Positions 34,002 to 42,976 of a stretch of DNA of 62,110 nucleotides are shown piece after piece. Positions within the stretch are counted from its first letter, which is position 1, and every line of letters begins with the position of its first letter. Source of the stretch: Dechloromonas sp. CZR5 (GTDB lineage: Bacteria > Pseudomonadota > Gammaproteobacteria > Burkholderiales > Rhodocyclaceae); assembly GCF_008711155.1 (NCBI RefSeq), contig NZ_VUYQ01000012.1, positions 1 to 62,110 of the forward strand, in the 5' to 3' direction. The notes beneath the pieces are model-generated. The model searched no databases. It was not told the DNA's origin and worked only from the letters and a program-made list of their open reading frames with translations. Made by a program: the position numbers and the translations under genes.

Positions 34002-35201
34002 TCAACGTCCCTCAAGCAAGCCTTCATCGCCGGATATGCCCGAAGTATTGTCTTGCCGTTCTGCCGCTCGCGCTGCTTGCCGGGCGAGTAGCCCCCCTAA
34101 ATAAGCGCCCGATGCCCTGACCCTGTTGTGCCCGGCCAGATGTGCCGCCGAGAGTCGCGCTGCTGCGTCCAGGTCCGGAGGCACGTCGCTTCCGCCACGC
34201 ACTGGCGGCGCGACGCCGGCCTTGTCGGTGTAGTGGTCGATCATCGCTTCATGGCGCAGTCCATGCGCCGTAGCACCCAATCCCTCTGCAGTGATCCCAA
34301 AGCGGGCCATCACGTAGTCGAAACGTCGCAGATTGCGTTTCAGGCTGTGGCGAGGATCGCCCAGGTGTGCGTCATCACCCTGGACAACTGCCTGGGCGAA
34401 CGCCAAAGCCTCGATGCGTTGCGCTGAATTCAGCGGCACGAAGCGCAGTCTCCCTCCTTTCGCTCCTTCCTTGATTCGCACGTAGCGATCCGCTTGACGC
34501 TGTTCGAGCGGCAGTCCCGTTGCTTCGAAGGAGAGCACGCATTGATGAGGCCGGAACATGACCGACTCTTTGCGTCGCAGCCCCATTGCGCGGATCATCC
34601 GTAGTGAAGCGCCGACGTAGCGGTCATAAGCACTGACTCGCTCGATCAACGCATCGATGTCGATGCCCGCCGCAGTCCAGCTCTTGTCGCGCTGGGCATA
34701 TTCATGGCGCTGGTATTCGGCCGGGGTCAGCCCGTAATGGGCCGGTGTGCGAATGAATCCAGGCTTGCCCAGCCACAGCGCCAGTCCACGCAGGAAACTG
34801 AGGTAAGTCTGAATGGTGGCGGGAGCGAGCTGCTCTTGCTGCCAGACATTGATCATGGCACGGATGTGGCGGTCACCCAGGTTGCGCGGATCGGGCACGG
34901 TGGCGAACCGGGCCTTTATCTTGAGGTCGCGGAAGAAGCGGCGCAGGAAGTCGGCTCGCTCCTGCCGTGTTTTGTGCGAGACCGTCTTTTCCAGTGCGGT
35001 GTGCTGGGAGTTGAATAGCTCCAGCAGGACGTCGAGCACCCGCAGCGGGTCGGCTTTACCCGGACGGTAACGTTCCAGGATTTCGGCTGGCGTCATTAGC
35101 GCCCATTCCTGACGGCGCGGTGGTTGGTGATTGGTGGCACGGCCGGTGCCGATGGTGCCTTGGACCCGCCTGGTGGTATGACGAACGTTGGATTCAGACA
35201 T
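34002..35201 (-). CDS. Integrase-domain (tyrosine recombinase) protein
   Basis: The product is 399 residues from ATG 35201, chosen for its GGAG six bases upstream; a frame extension to 35387 lacks a ribosome-binding site. It has a SAM-like N-terminus (PAEILERYRPG, TRQERADFLRRFFRDLK) and a catalytic region: Arg in RAMGLRRKESVMF, His-x-x-Arg in TAHGLRHEAM, His in LAGHNR, and Tyr in ASGAYLGG. This resembles the Integrase_1 type seen in proteobacterial elements and differs from the P4-type enzyme at the island edge. It is separated from parM by about 1.2 kb of gene-poor DNA that holds copy D of the leader element. It may be a resolvase or a second, older integrase. Confidence 0.85.
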   Translation of the reverse strand: MSESNVRHTTRRVQGTIGTGRATNHQPPRRQEWALMTPAEILERYRPGKADPLRVLDVLLELFNSQHTALEKTVSHKTRQERADFLRRFFRDLKIKARFATVPDPRNLGDRHIRAMINVWQQEQLAPATIQTYLSFLRGLALWLGKPGFIRTPAHYGLTPAEYQRHEYAQRDKSWTAAGIDIDALIERVSAYDRYVGASLRMIRAMGLRRKESVMFRPHQCVLSFEATGLPLEQRQADRYVRIKEGAKGGRLRFVPLNSAQRIEALAFAQAVVQGDDAHLGDPRHSLKRNLRRFDYVMARFGITAEGLGATAHGLRHEAMIDHYTDKAGVAPPVRGGSDVPPDLDAAARLSAAHLAGHNRVRASGAYLGGLLARQAARAAERQDNTSGISGDEGLLEGR

Positions 35202-36376
35202 CGCAAATCTCCGAAAGCGAACCGTGTGCTGTCCCGTCAGCCCACAGCAGATGTGTTGGGTGGAATCTATCAGTTCAGTACGGGTGCAGATTCCGTCGCG
35301 TCCGTAAGGCGTGGTCGAGTTTTTCGGCAAGGTGTGCGACCACGAGCACACCGTGCCTACCCAGGGTTTGCCGGTGTCGCATCTCATGCGTTATCCCTCC
35401 GGCTCGGTCGGTCTTAAAAATGAAACGGTGATCTGTCCGCTTCCGCATTTCTGCGTTCGACGGGATGGGTGATGCAGCCTCGCCTCGAAGGTGGGGACAA
35501 CATCGGCGCAAAGGTCTCGCCTTGCGCAGTAGGGGGATCAGTCCTCGATTCGTAGCGTCATCCACCTGCATGGGGCCGCCCCTGACCGAAAGTCCAGGGC
35601 AGTACAGGCGTACGAGCGGCTTCACACGCGGAGCCCATGGGGGCCGCACGACGTGTGCTGCGCAATGCGCGTGCTCGAACGATGACGGGGAGCAGTGGTG
35701 CGGCATCGGGTGCCGGCCATTTGAACTGAACGCAAGACGCGCCCTCGAGGAGCGTCCGAGACGGATTGCCGGCAAGGTCTAGCGTTGCACTACGGGTGGA
35801 GCGGCTTCACGCATGGCCTCGGGGACCATGCCAACCCGACTCGGGGTCGGGATTGAAGAGGCGGGTAACGACCGCAACGCCTTTTACTCCGCGATGGAGC
35901 AGGCCAGGAGGCCTCGGGAGCCTTTAGTTCACTCCTTGAAGGAGCGAAGGTCAATGGGCTGAACCGCCGACAGGCCTTGGATGCTGGGGCTTGCGGATGG
36001 CACTTGAAATTGAAACTCAGGGTGCGTTTATTTTTCGCGGGACGACCAAACCGAGGCTGAATCAGGGCTTGACGGGCACCAACTCGGCCTCTGGTTTCCA
36101 CTGTGAGGGTTTCGATCACGTACTGCTGTTTTGGGTGGTTCGACCGCTGGAAATGTGACCTTGACGCACCCCAGTTCAGTGAGACCTTACATCGACGCGA
36201 AAGGCGGTTTTGCTCCCGGCGCAAGAACTCGATTTTCATCGAAGCTCAGATCGATTGGGCTTCGAATGCAGTCGAGGCTGATTGCGATAGCCGGGCAAAG
36301 CAGACCGAATTTCGCTTGGACGGGCCAGGTCGGGATGCCGATGCTGGCCGCTCGTAACCCTCTATTGGAGCCTCAT
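35202..36376 (-). other. Gene-poor stretch with element D and a possible IS scar
   Basis: No gene is supported in about 1.2 kb. Copy D of the leader element begins at 35860: GGC-GCGG-GTAACGA-CCGC-AACGCC, with CTCC-GCGAT-GGAG at 35887-35899, partly matching copies A-C. The motif GAGCGGCTTCAC occurs twice (35614 and 35801). Near 36145, GACCGCTGGAAATGTGACCTTG resembles the ends of IS21-type elements, as a single copy with no transposase, so it is at best a scar. Long open frames on both strands look like shadows. This region may hold regulatory or origin-like sequence for the neighbouring parM operon. Confidence 0.4.
35860..35985 (-). ncRNA. Leader element copy D (divergent)
   Basis: This copy keeps the signature hairpin, with the covarying stem GCGG/CCGC in place of the GCAG/CTGC of copies A-C, and the same loop GTAACGA. 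A second hairpin CTCC-GCGAT-GGAG and a third ACTCC-TTGA-AGGAG follow. The conserved CTCAAGGC...CCACCTGCAAGCG tail is not visible. It lies about 660 bases upstream of the integrase-domain gene at 35201. Confidence 0.4.
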
Positions 36377-37411
36377 ATGGACTATGTCGTCAGAGCGGTG
36401 GATGTCGGATTCGGCAACACCAAGTATGTCAGCAGCGTGGTCGGCGGTGACATCCGCTGCGCCAGTTTTCCTTCGGTTGCCTATCCAACCATGCGCGAAC
36501 CTTCGGGCCAGCCCGGCTACGAGCGGCGCAAGACGGTCGCGATCCCGGTCAACGGCCTCTTCTATGAGGTCGGTCCCGAGGTCGAACTGGCCGCGGATAC
36601 CTTTCGTGCCACCCAGATGCACGATCGCTACACCGAGACGCCGGAGTACATGGCTCTGTTGCGAGGGGCCCTGGCATTGATGAAACAGCCTGCCATCGAT
36701 CTGCTAGTGGTCGGCCTGCCGGTGGCGGCACTCACGACCAAGAAAGCCGCCCTCGAGAAGGCGGTGACCGGAACGCACGACATCGGCAACGGCAAGAGCG
36801 TGATAGTCCGTAAAGCGTTGGCTGTTGCGCAGCCTCAAGGTGCCCTGGTCGATTTCGCCGTGCAGCACGGGAAGACGGCCAGCATCGAGCGGGAGCAGAG
36901 CCTGATCCTCGACCCAGGATCACGGACCTTCGACTGGCTGGTGGCGCGGGGCATGCGGCTGGTGCAGAACAAAAGCCATTCGGTGAACCGCGGGGTGTTC
37001 GACATCCTGCAAGCGATTGCAGGGGAGATCGGCCACGACATCGGCACGCCTTACAACGATATCGAGGCCATCGACCTAGCCTTGCGGACCGGCAAGAACC
37101 CGATGATCTACCAGAAGCCTTATGACATCTCGCGGGCCATGCCGATGGCGCACTCCATCTCCCAGCAGGCTGTGGCGTCGATGATGCGCTGGATCGATGC
37201 GAGCTACAGCTTCCAGAACATCATCTTGGTGGGCGGCGGAGCCTACCTCTTCAAGAAGGCGGTGAAAGAGGCATTTCCGAAGCACAAAATTCTGGAAGTG
37301 AAGGATCCACTGCATGCCAACGTGCGTGGCTTCCAGATCGCCGGGATGAACCATGTGGACAAGATCTTCGGTGGGGCCAGCGCTGTGGCTCAAGGGGGGC
37401 GTGATGAGTGA
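36377..37411 (+). CDS. ParM/StbA-like actin-family ATPase (PRTRC protein D type)
   Basis: The product is 344 residues from ATG 36377, with TTGGAGC six bases before it; the frame opens further upstream but without a ribosome-binding site. Actin-fold motifs are present: VRAVDVGFGNTKYVS at the N-terminus (phosphate 1), LLVVGLPVAAL, SLILDPGSRTFDWLVA (phosphate 2) and NIILVGGGAYLFKKAVKE (adenosine). A ParM-like filament moves or segregates replicons. PRTRC systems include such a protein, and this one lies about 3.6 kb from the main cassette. Its stop overlaps the next gene by eight bases, so it forms a two-gene operon. Confidence 0.85.
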   Translation: MDYVVRAVDVGFGNTKYVSSVVGGDIRCASFPSVAYPTMREPSGQPGYERRKTVAIPVNGLFYEVGPEVELAADTFRATQMHDRYTETPEYMALLRGALALMKQPAIDLLVVGLPVAALTTKKAALEKAVTGTHDIGNGKSVIVRKALAVAQPQGALVDFAVQHGKTASIEREQSLILDPGSRTFDWLVARGMRLVQNKSHSVNRGVFDILQAIAGEIGHDIGTPYNDIEAIDLALRTGKNPMIYQKPYDISRAMPMAHSISQQAVASMMRWIDASYSFQNIILVGGGAYLFKKAVKEAFPKHKILEVKDPLHANVRGFQIAGMNHVDKIFGGASAVAQGGRDE

Positions 37412-37709
37412 GAAGACAATGCCTGAGCGCGAAACGATCCGCCTGTTATTCGAACTGGATCGCGTGGATGACCCTCAGCTCTATGACGACCTGATCCGCT
37501 TCAAGAAAGGGACGAAGCGAATCAACCGGTTACGACTGCTGGCTCGCGAAGGTGTGCTCGGCCAACTCGGTCTGGCTGCTGGGGGCGTTCTCCAGCGCGT
37601 GGTTCAGGTTTCTGCAGCCAATGTTTCCTCCGCCGAACCGCCGAGCAGGCCGGCGATTCCCATGCCGCTCGCCTCAGAGGTGTTTGGCGAACCCATTACG
37701 GACCGTTGA
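37404..37709 (+). CDS. Small partner of the ParM-like protein (ParR/StbB-like)
   Basis: The product is 101 residues from ATG 37404, overlapping the parM stop. It opens PERETIRLLFELDRVDDPQLYDDLIRFKKGTKRINRLRLLAREGVLGQL, a helix-rich, basic stretch like the DNA-binding part of ParR or StbB adaptors. The tail is Ala/Pro-rich and likely unstructured, which suits a filament-capping adaptor. The position immediately after parM is the main support. No centromere repeats were recognised next to it. Confidence 0.65.
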   Translation: MSEKTMPERETIRLLFELDRVDDPQLYDDLIRFKKGTKRINRLRLLAREGVLGQLGLAAGGVLQRVVQVSAANVSSAEPPSRPAIPMPLASEVFGEPITDR

Positions 37710-38031
37710 GAAAAAGGAGAATCAATTTATTCAAAAAACATACCCGTGATCATTCACGATCGAGTGCAAGACACTCCGCGCTATCGGTTTACTTAGACAC
37801 AACAGACGTTTGATCTGGATTATCACCGGCAAGTGCTGGCCAATGTCTCATTTTTGCTCATCGCGGCCTACTTTTCACAAGATTCCATATACACCGAAAA
37901 TTGGACGTAAACCGGCTCTGATAGGCGGATTCGGTGTCATGCCGTGACTTTTGTGAGATAGACTTACTCGTTCGGCATGAGCAGCCAGCCTATCAGGCAG
38001 ATTCACAGAAAACAAAGACAAAGGAAGCAAC
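37710..38031 (+). other. Gene-free stretch before the kinase-helicase gene
   Basis: No gene is seen. The G+C falls here compared with the operon before it, marking the left border of the acquired kinase-helicase segment. The end holds the ribosome-binding site AAGGAAGCAAC for the TTG start at 38032. Confidence 0.35.
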
Positions 38032-41000
38032 TTGGAAATCGAAATTTGGGACGGCGGTCTTCAAGAACAAGAGATTGAGGCAATCAAAAAAATCGGGGCG
38101 GCGTTCTCTGATGCCCAGCCTGATGACAAGTCCCAAGCAAGAGGCGGTTCACTTCGAGATCAGCTTCAAAACAAGCTCGGGCGCAACGGCATGTTCCCGT
38201 GGAAAGGGTATGCCGGATTCAGGTTTGTCGATTCGAAGGGCAAGGAAGGTGAGTTTGATCTGGTGATCGTGACTCACTGTAATGTCATCATCGTAGAATT
38301 GAAGGACTGGAACCATGCCCCCATCACGGCAAATGGCGACATTTGGTTCAAAGGCGACAAGAACATGGGGCGGTCGCCTGTTAGCGTCACGAGAAGTAAG
38401 CAATACACGCTCGCTAACAAACTAAAAAAGCTTAGTCAGAGATTTACAAACAAGGGATTCACCCCGTTTGTTGAATACTTCGTGGTGATGACGGGGAATG
38501 CTGATTTCAGTCAGCTTCCCGAGGTCGAACTTCGCCATACGATGTCCCTGAAGGACTTTCTCAAGTTTGCAGACAAGGGGGCTTTCGAAAAGCACTTTCG
38601 CCCCCATCCCGCCGCAAAAGTGCTAAATCAAGATTTTCCGATATTTGACGAATTGTTCCTGAATGGCAACACGGCACCGAAAGCCCTGAAAATTGGTGGG
38701 TACACGGCGGTCGAAGAGGTTTTCCAACATCCGAACTCTGTTTACAAAGAGTATTTGGCAAGTTCTGAGATATCCAAGGGTACCGAAGCATTGCTGCGAG
38801 TATGGAACTTCAAGAAGCTCGATGGCAACAAGGCAATAACCTCACAGGGCAGGGCTGAAATCGTGTCCCGCGAGAGGGAGGTGTTGCAGTTCATCAACCA
38901 CCAGAATCGCGACCTGTACAACCACTGTCTTCGCTCATTGACCAGTTTCGAAAAGGATGAGGTTACATCCCAGTACAGTGAGGTATATGAACTGCCGCCT
39001 GGACATGTGCGGTTCAATGAATTCGTGGGCAAGTACGGTCAGTCGTTTAATCAGACCGATCGACTGAACCTCACGAAGCTACTGATTGCGAAGTTTGCTG
39101 ACCTGCATGGCATCAAGATTGCCCATCGCGACATTGCTGACCACAGCCTGTGGCTGTCGCCGTCCAAGGAAATTGCGCTCTCCAACTTCATCTCCGCTTA
39201 CCACCAGCCAATTGGTACGGTTGGCGATTATCGGAGCAGCCTTTCGGTGGGGGCTGTTGAAGTTAAAGAGATGCTGGACGATGCATCAATAACCCCGTTT
39301 CAGAAGGACGTTCATGCCCTCGGACTTGTCTCATGGCATCTCCTAACTGCACAGAGAATGTCTCCGAAGAGCTTGGAGAACATTCAGAACGAGATACTTT
39401 CAAGCAGCGAATGGTACGCAGGGGTTCTTCTTGAAGCAGTGGCAGGGCAATTCAAGGATGCATCGGCATTCTTTGATGCTTTGAAGAGGGCAGAACCGCA
39501 AGGCGAGTCGATACCGACTTTCGATGACACGGAACTTGAAGCATATCGTCATTCGATAAACCACATGCGGCAGTTCCCCGATCCTGGTGAGTTTCTTGTC
39601 TCGACCGATGACAAAGAGGTCTATGTTTCGGAAGGCAAGCTGGTTAAAGCTTGGTTGAATGTCGGTGGCAAAGGGGATGATTCGGTAAGCAATTTCCGTG
39701 TCCTTGCTTTTTTGAAGCGAATGGACAAGTTGGCAGCAGTGAATCCTACCTACCTGCCACGCATTCATGAGTACGGACTGGCTTCGAGGTCGGGCAGCAT
39801 GTATTTGGTGACCGACGTTGTTGATGGAACGACGTGGGCGGACGCTGACATTGATGATGCGGACAAACTAGGGGTAATCGAGAAGCTGACAGATGCCGTC
39901 GAGCATCTTCATGGACTCGGCATTTCGCATGGCGACCTTCACCCTGGCAATGTGATGCTGGGGAGGGAAAGCGGGAATGTGTATCTGGTAGATATTCCTG
40001 ACTTTTCCCACAACACCGCCGAATCCAAAAATCATCGGTATAGCCCCGAGAATATCGACGGAAGCTCATCCGAACAGCGTGACATCTTTGCTGTACTCCG
40101 TATGTCTTGCGAGTTGCTCGGATTGGAGTGGGGAGAGGAGTCCAATGCCTATCCAAGAATTTCGGAGGTTGTTCAGTCGGAACTGAACGATCTGGCGTTT
40201 GGTTTCAGGGATTTGGGTCGGTTCAAAAAAGCTTTGACGACCGAAGACGAAGTGCAGGCACAGCAATTCGTCGAAATAACACACACCAATGTTAGTGAGC
40301 CGATTACGATTTTGCCCGACAACGGGCATCTTTATGTCAAGGTGGAGGCGCCGAAGCCTGGCAAGACTGATTTCTCGGTGACTTTTTCTGGCATTGGGGG
40401 TTCGTTTGTCGCCTTCTACGACAAGGAGCAGCGATGCTTTGTCGGAGCGTTAGCCCCCCGAATCAGACCTGATGTTCATTTCAGGGTGGCGGAAGAGAGC
40501 CAATTCGAAATCAGTTCGGCAATTCGCATCAAACCAGGACGACCGGCACAATTTTCAGGCTTGTCGGAGCATCTTCGCGATGATGACGCCTTCCATCGTG
40601 CTATCGAGATGCTCCAGATGGTTCCGCCCGAAATTGATGAATCGGTATTGAGCCAGCAACTCAAAGACGTTTTTCAGAGGGCGGAAGCTTCCATTGGAGA
40701 AGATCACTCTGAAATTACGGTCGATATTTCGACACAGGCACTTTGGCGGGCAATCCTCGCCACGGAGACTGAGTCAAGCCCGAATATCGAATTGAGTGGT
40801 GTCTCATTCAAGCCGTCGGACTCTGAATCCGAACTGGTGCTTCCTTATGAAGCAGACATCGACCCCTTGGGAACATTCGCAAGCACGGATGAAGTCGAGG
40901 CTCTACTCATTGACCAGGATGGTGCGGAAAAAGTCATTGGGGAGGTCTTCCTCAAAAAATCAGCGTTGAACGAAGTCCGCCTGAACAAGGTGCGCAGTTC

Positions 41001-42750
41001 AGCATATGGTCTTAAAGATGGCGATTCCGTGTTCTTCAGGACCAAACAGGACAGAGCTTCATACCGCAAGCGGAAAGCTGCTCTTGAAAGGCTGCTTGAT
41101 AGGGAAGGGGTATTGCCTGAACTCCTCGATTTGTTCGACCCAGCCTGCAATAAGGATGCAACCCCCTATAACATTGCCGTTACTGACAAGGACTTCGCGA
41201 GATACGACCGCGAAGACCTGCACGGGAACAAGATTAGCCTTAATGAGCAGCAGCGGGAGGCTTTCACCAAACTCCTGAACTACGGTCCTCTGTCGCTTTT
41301 GCAGGGACCGCCTGGAACAGGGAAGACGGAATTCATCGCCGCATTCGTCCACTTTCTCGTTGAAAAACTGAACGTGCGAAGAATCCTGCTGGTCAGCCAG
41401 TCTCACGAAGCGGTCAATACGGCTGCTGAGCGGATAAGAAAGCACTGTGGAAGGTTGGGGACTACGCTTGAGGTCGTCAGATTCAGCAACCGAGAAGGTG
41501 CGGTTTCGCATGGTCTGAAAGACGTGTATTCCCACGCCATCACCGCAGAAAAGCGCGAGTTGTTCAATGCAGAATACCGCTACCGAGTTGAGGCACTGTC
41601 GGATGCTCTAGGTCTCGACGCCGAATTCATCTCCAAGGTCGTCGACGCTGAGTTGAAGCTGTTCAAGCAAATTGACCATCTCGAATTTCTCCTCAAGAGC
41701 TTCGAAAACGTTGACGACGAGGGTGATATCAAAGCCCTGAAACCGATCGCCGTTGAACTGGATGAAGGCATCCGAACCAAACTTTACACGGACTACGGAA
41801 TCACGCTCTCGAAGGAAAGCTCCGTTTCAGAAGCGAAATCCATCCTGCTCTCAAATATCTGTTCCGAGTATGGAGTCCGTCCAAATGAAGCCAAAAGGGT
41901 TCGGGCGTTGGCTCGTATATCCCGTGACATCCAGGATGCACTGTCGGCTGAGAGGGTCAATATCGACGAGTTTTATGCTCGTTCAAGACAACTGGTAACA
42001 GGTACCTGTGTCGGTATCGGGCAAGGACACATTGGCATTCACGACAACATCTACGATTTTGTAATCATTGATGAGGCGGCTCGTTCAATCGCGAGCGAAC
42101 TGGCGATCGCAATGCAGTCCGCAAAACGCGTTCTTCTGGTCGGCGACCATTTGCAACTGCCCCCCTTGTATTCCGACGCTCACAAGTCTGCACTGGCTCG
42201 CCGACTCGGTATCAACGACAAGCACACCGAACTTGATGAAGTGCTGCGAAGCGACTTTGCTCGTGCCTTCAATTCGGAATATGGAAAGCAGGCGAGTGCC
42301 ACACTGTTAACCCAGTATCGGATGGCTCCTCCCATCGGCAATCTGGTTTCCCATACCTTCTACGACGGCAAACTGAATAATGGGGGTCGGGCAATTCCCG
42401 ATATCTATGCGGGTGCTCCGAGTCCGCTTCGCTCTACCGTGACATGGCTAGACACATCATCGCTTGGCGAACATGCGAATCACCAGAGCGACCGTGGCGT
42501 CAGTATTTACAACCGTTGCGAGGCAGAACAGGTCATTGATCTGCTTAAGCAGATTTCGGAAAGCGGACAATTCCTGAACGACCTTTCAGACCTCAAGGAC
42601 AAGGATGATGCGCTGATCGGTGTCATCTGCATGTATGCCGAACAAAAGCGGCTGATACGCCAGAAGTTCAACCAGGGTACCCTGTCAGCTTTCCCGTCGG
42701 ATTCATCAGTGCAGAGAAGGACGTGGTCTCTTCCGTCGGTCGGATTTTGA
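38032..42750 (+). CDS. NERD-kinase-UPF1-type helicase, truncated at the 3' end
   Basis: The product is 1572 residues from TTG 38032 (AAGGA six bases upstream). Domains in order: NERD nuclease-like, FDLVIVTHCNVIIVELKDW with Glu89/Lys91; a degenerate kinase with IAHRDIADHSLW at 364; a second kinase with HGDLHPGN at 633-640 and DIPDF in place of DFG; then a superfamily-1 helicase with QGPPGTGKTEF at 1092, IIDEAARS near 1347, LVGDHLQLPPLY and LLTQYRMAPPIG. After RLIRQKFNQ the sequence turns unrelated (GTLSAFPSDSSVQRRTW) and stops, so helicase motifs V and VI and any further domain are gone. G+C is about half, below the island backbone. It resembles Mokosh-type anti-phage proteins (STK plus COG1112 helicase). 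Confidence 0.8.
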   Translation: MEIEIWDGGLQEQEIEAIKKIGAAFSDAQPDDKSQARGGSLRDQLQNKLGRNGMFPWKGYAGFRFVDSKGKEGEFDLVIVTHCNVIIVELKDWNHAPITANGDIWFKGDKNMGRSPVSVTRSKQYTLANKLKKLSQRFTNKGFTPFVEYFVVMTGNADFSQLPEVELRHTMSLKDFLKFADKGAFEKHFRPHPAAKVLNQDFPIFDELFLNGNTAPKALKIGGYTAVEEVFQHPNSVYKEYLASSEISKGTEALLRVWNFKKLDGNKAITSQGRAEIVSREREVLQFINHQNRDLYNHCLRSLTSFEKDEVTSQYSEVYELPPGHVRFNEFVGKYGQSFNQTDRLNLTKLLIAKFADLHGIKIAHRDIADHSLWLSPSKEIALSNFISAYHQPIGTVGDYRSSLSVGAVEVKEMLDDASITPFQKDVHALGLVSWHLLTAQRMSPKSLENIQNEILSSSEWYAGVLLEAVAGQFKDASAFFDALKRAEPQGESIPTFDDTELEAYRHSINHMRQFPDPGEFLVSTDDKEVYVSEGKLVKAWLNVGGKGDDSVSNFRVLAFLKRMDKLAAVNPTYLPRIHEYGLASRSGSMYLVTDVVDGTTWADADIDDADKLGVIEKLTDAVEHLHGLGISHGDLHPGNVMLGRESGNVYLVDIPDFSHNTAESKNHRYSPENIDGSSSEQRDIFAVLRMSCELLGLEWGEESNAYPRISEVVQSELNDLAFGFRDLGRFKKALTTEDEVQAQQFVEITHTNVSEPITILPDNGHLYVKVEAPKPGKTDFSVTFSGIGGSFVAFYDKEQRCFVGALAPRIRPDVHFRVAEESQFEISSAIRIKPGRPAQFSGLSEHLRDDDAFHRAIEMLQMVPPEIDESVLSQQLKDVFQRAEASIGEDHSEITVDISTQALWRAILATETESSPNIELSGVSFKPSDSESELVLPYEADIDPLGTFASTDEVEALLIDQDGAEKVIGEVFLKKSALNEVRLNKVRSSAYGLKDGDSVFFRTKQDRASYRKRKAALERLLDREGVLPELLDLFDPACNKDATPYNIAVTDKDFARYDREDLHGNKISLNEQQREAFTKLLNYGPLSLLQGPPGTGKTEFIAAFVHFLVEKLNVRRILLVSQSHEAVNTAAERIRKHCGRLGTTLEVVRFSNREGAVSHGLKDVYSHAITAEKRELFNAEYRYRVEALSDALGLDAEFISKVVDAELKLFKQIDHLEFLLKSFENVDDEGDIKALKPIAVELDEGIRTKLYTDYGITLSKESSVSEAKSILLSNICSEYGVRPNEAKRVRALARISRDIQDALSAERVNIDEFYARSRQLVTGTCVGIGQGHIGIHDNIYDFVIIDEAARSIASELAIAMQSAKRVLLVGDHLQLPPLYSDAHKSALARRLGINDKHTELDEVLRSDFARAFNSEYGKQASATLLTQYRMAPPIGNLVSHTFYDGKLNNGGRAIPDIYAGAPSPLRSTVTWLDTSSLGEHANHQSDRGVSIYNRCEAEQVIDLLKQISESGQFLNDLSDLKDKDDALIGVICMYAEQKRLIRQKFNQGTLSAFPSDSSVQRRTWSLPSVGF

Positions 42751-42976
42751 AGTCTTATATTGAGGGGACCTCGGGGTTTGAACAACCGAATGACTGTGGG
42801 GTGATTTCTAGGATTGGACGGGGCGAATAGGCCCACGTTTAGTGGGCTTCCAATCGCCAGCGGAAGACTTCGACATGGAGCAGCAGGCGTGTCCGGAGTT
42901 TTGTATAAAGCTGCCATTGGCCGCTCTTCTGCAGAATGGCAGCAAAGCAACCTCCCGATGTTAGCGTTCGGTCTAT

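Noticed and set aside
36140..36170. IS21-type insertion sequence
   Set aside because: Only one end-like motif is seen, with no transposase or helper ATPase and no second end.
35790..36239. 149-residue frame on the minus strand
   Set aside because: Basic, low-complexity sequence with no ribosome-binding site or family; it overlaps the structured element and looks like a shadow frame.
36131..36376. Longer start for the ParM-like protein
   Set aside because: The 82 extra residues have no resemblance to actin-fold proteins, and the ATG at 36377 has a good ribosome-binding site.
42751..42976. Remnant of the missing helicase or nuclease C-terminus
   Set aside because: One frame stays open to about 42830 but shows none of the motifs expected (helicase motif V or VI, HKD).
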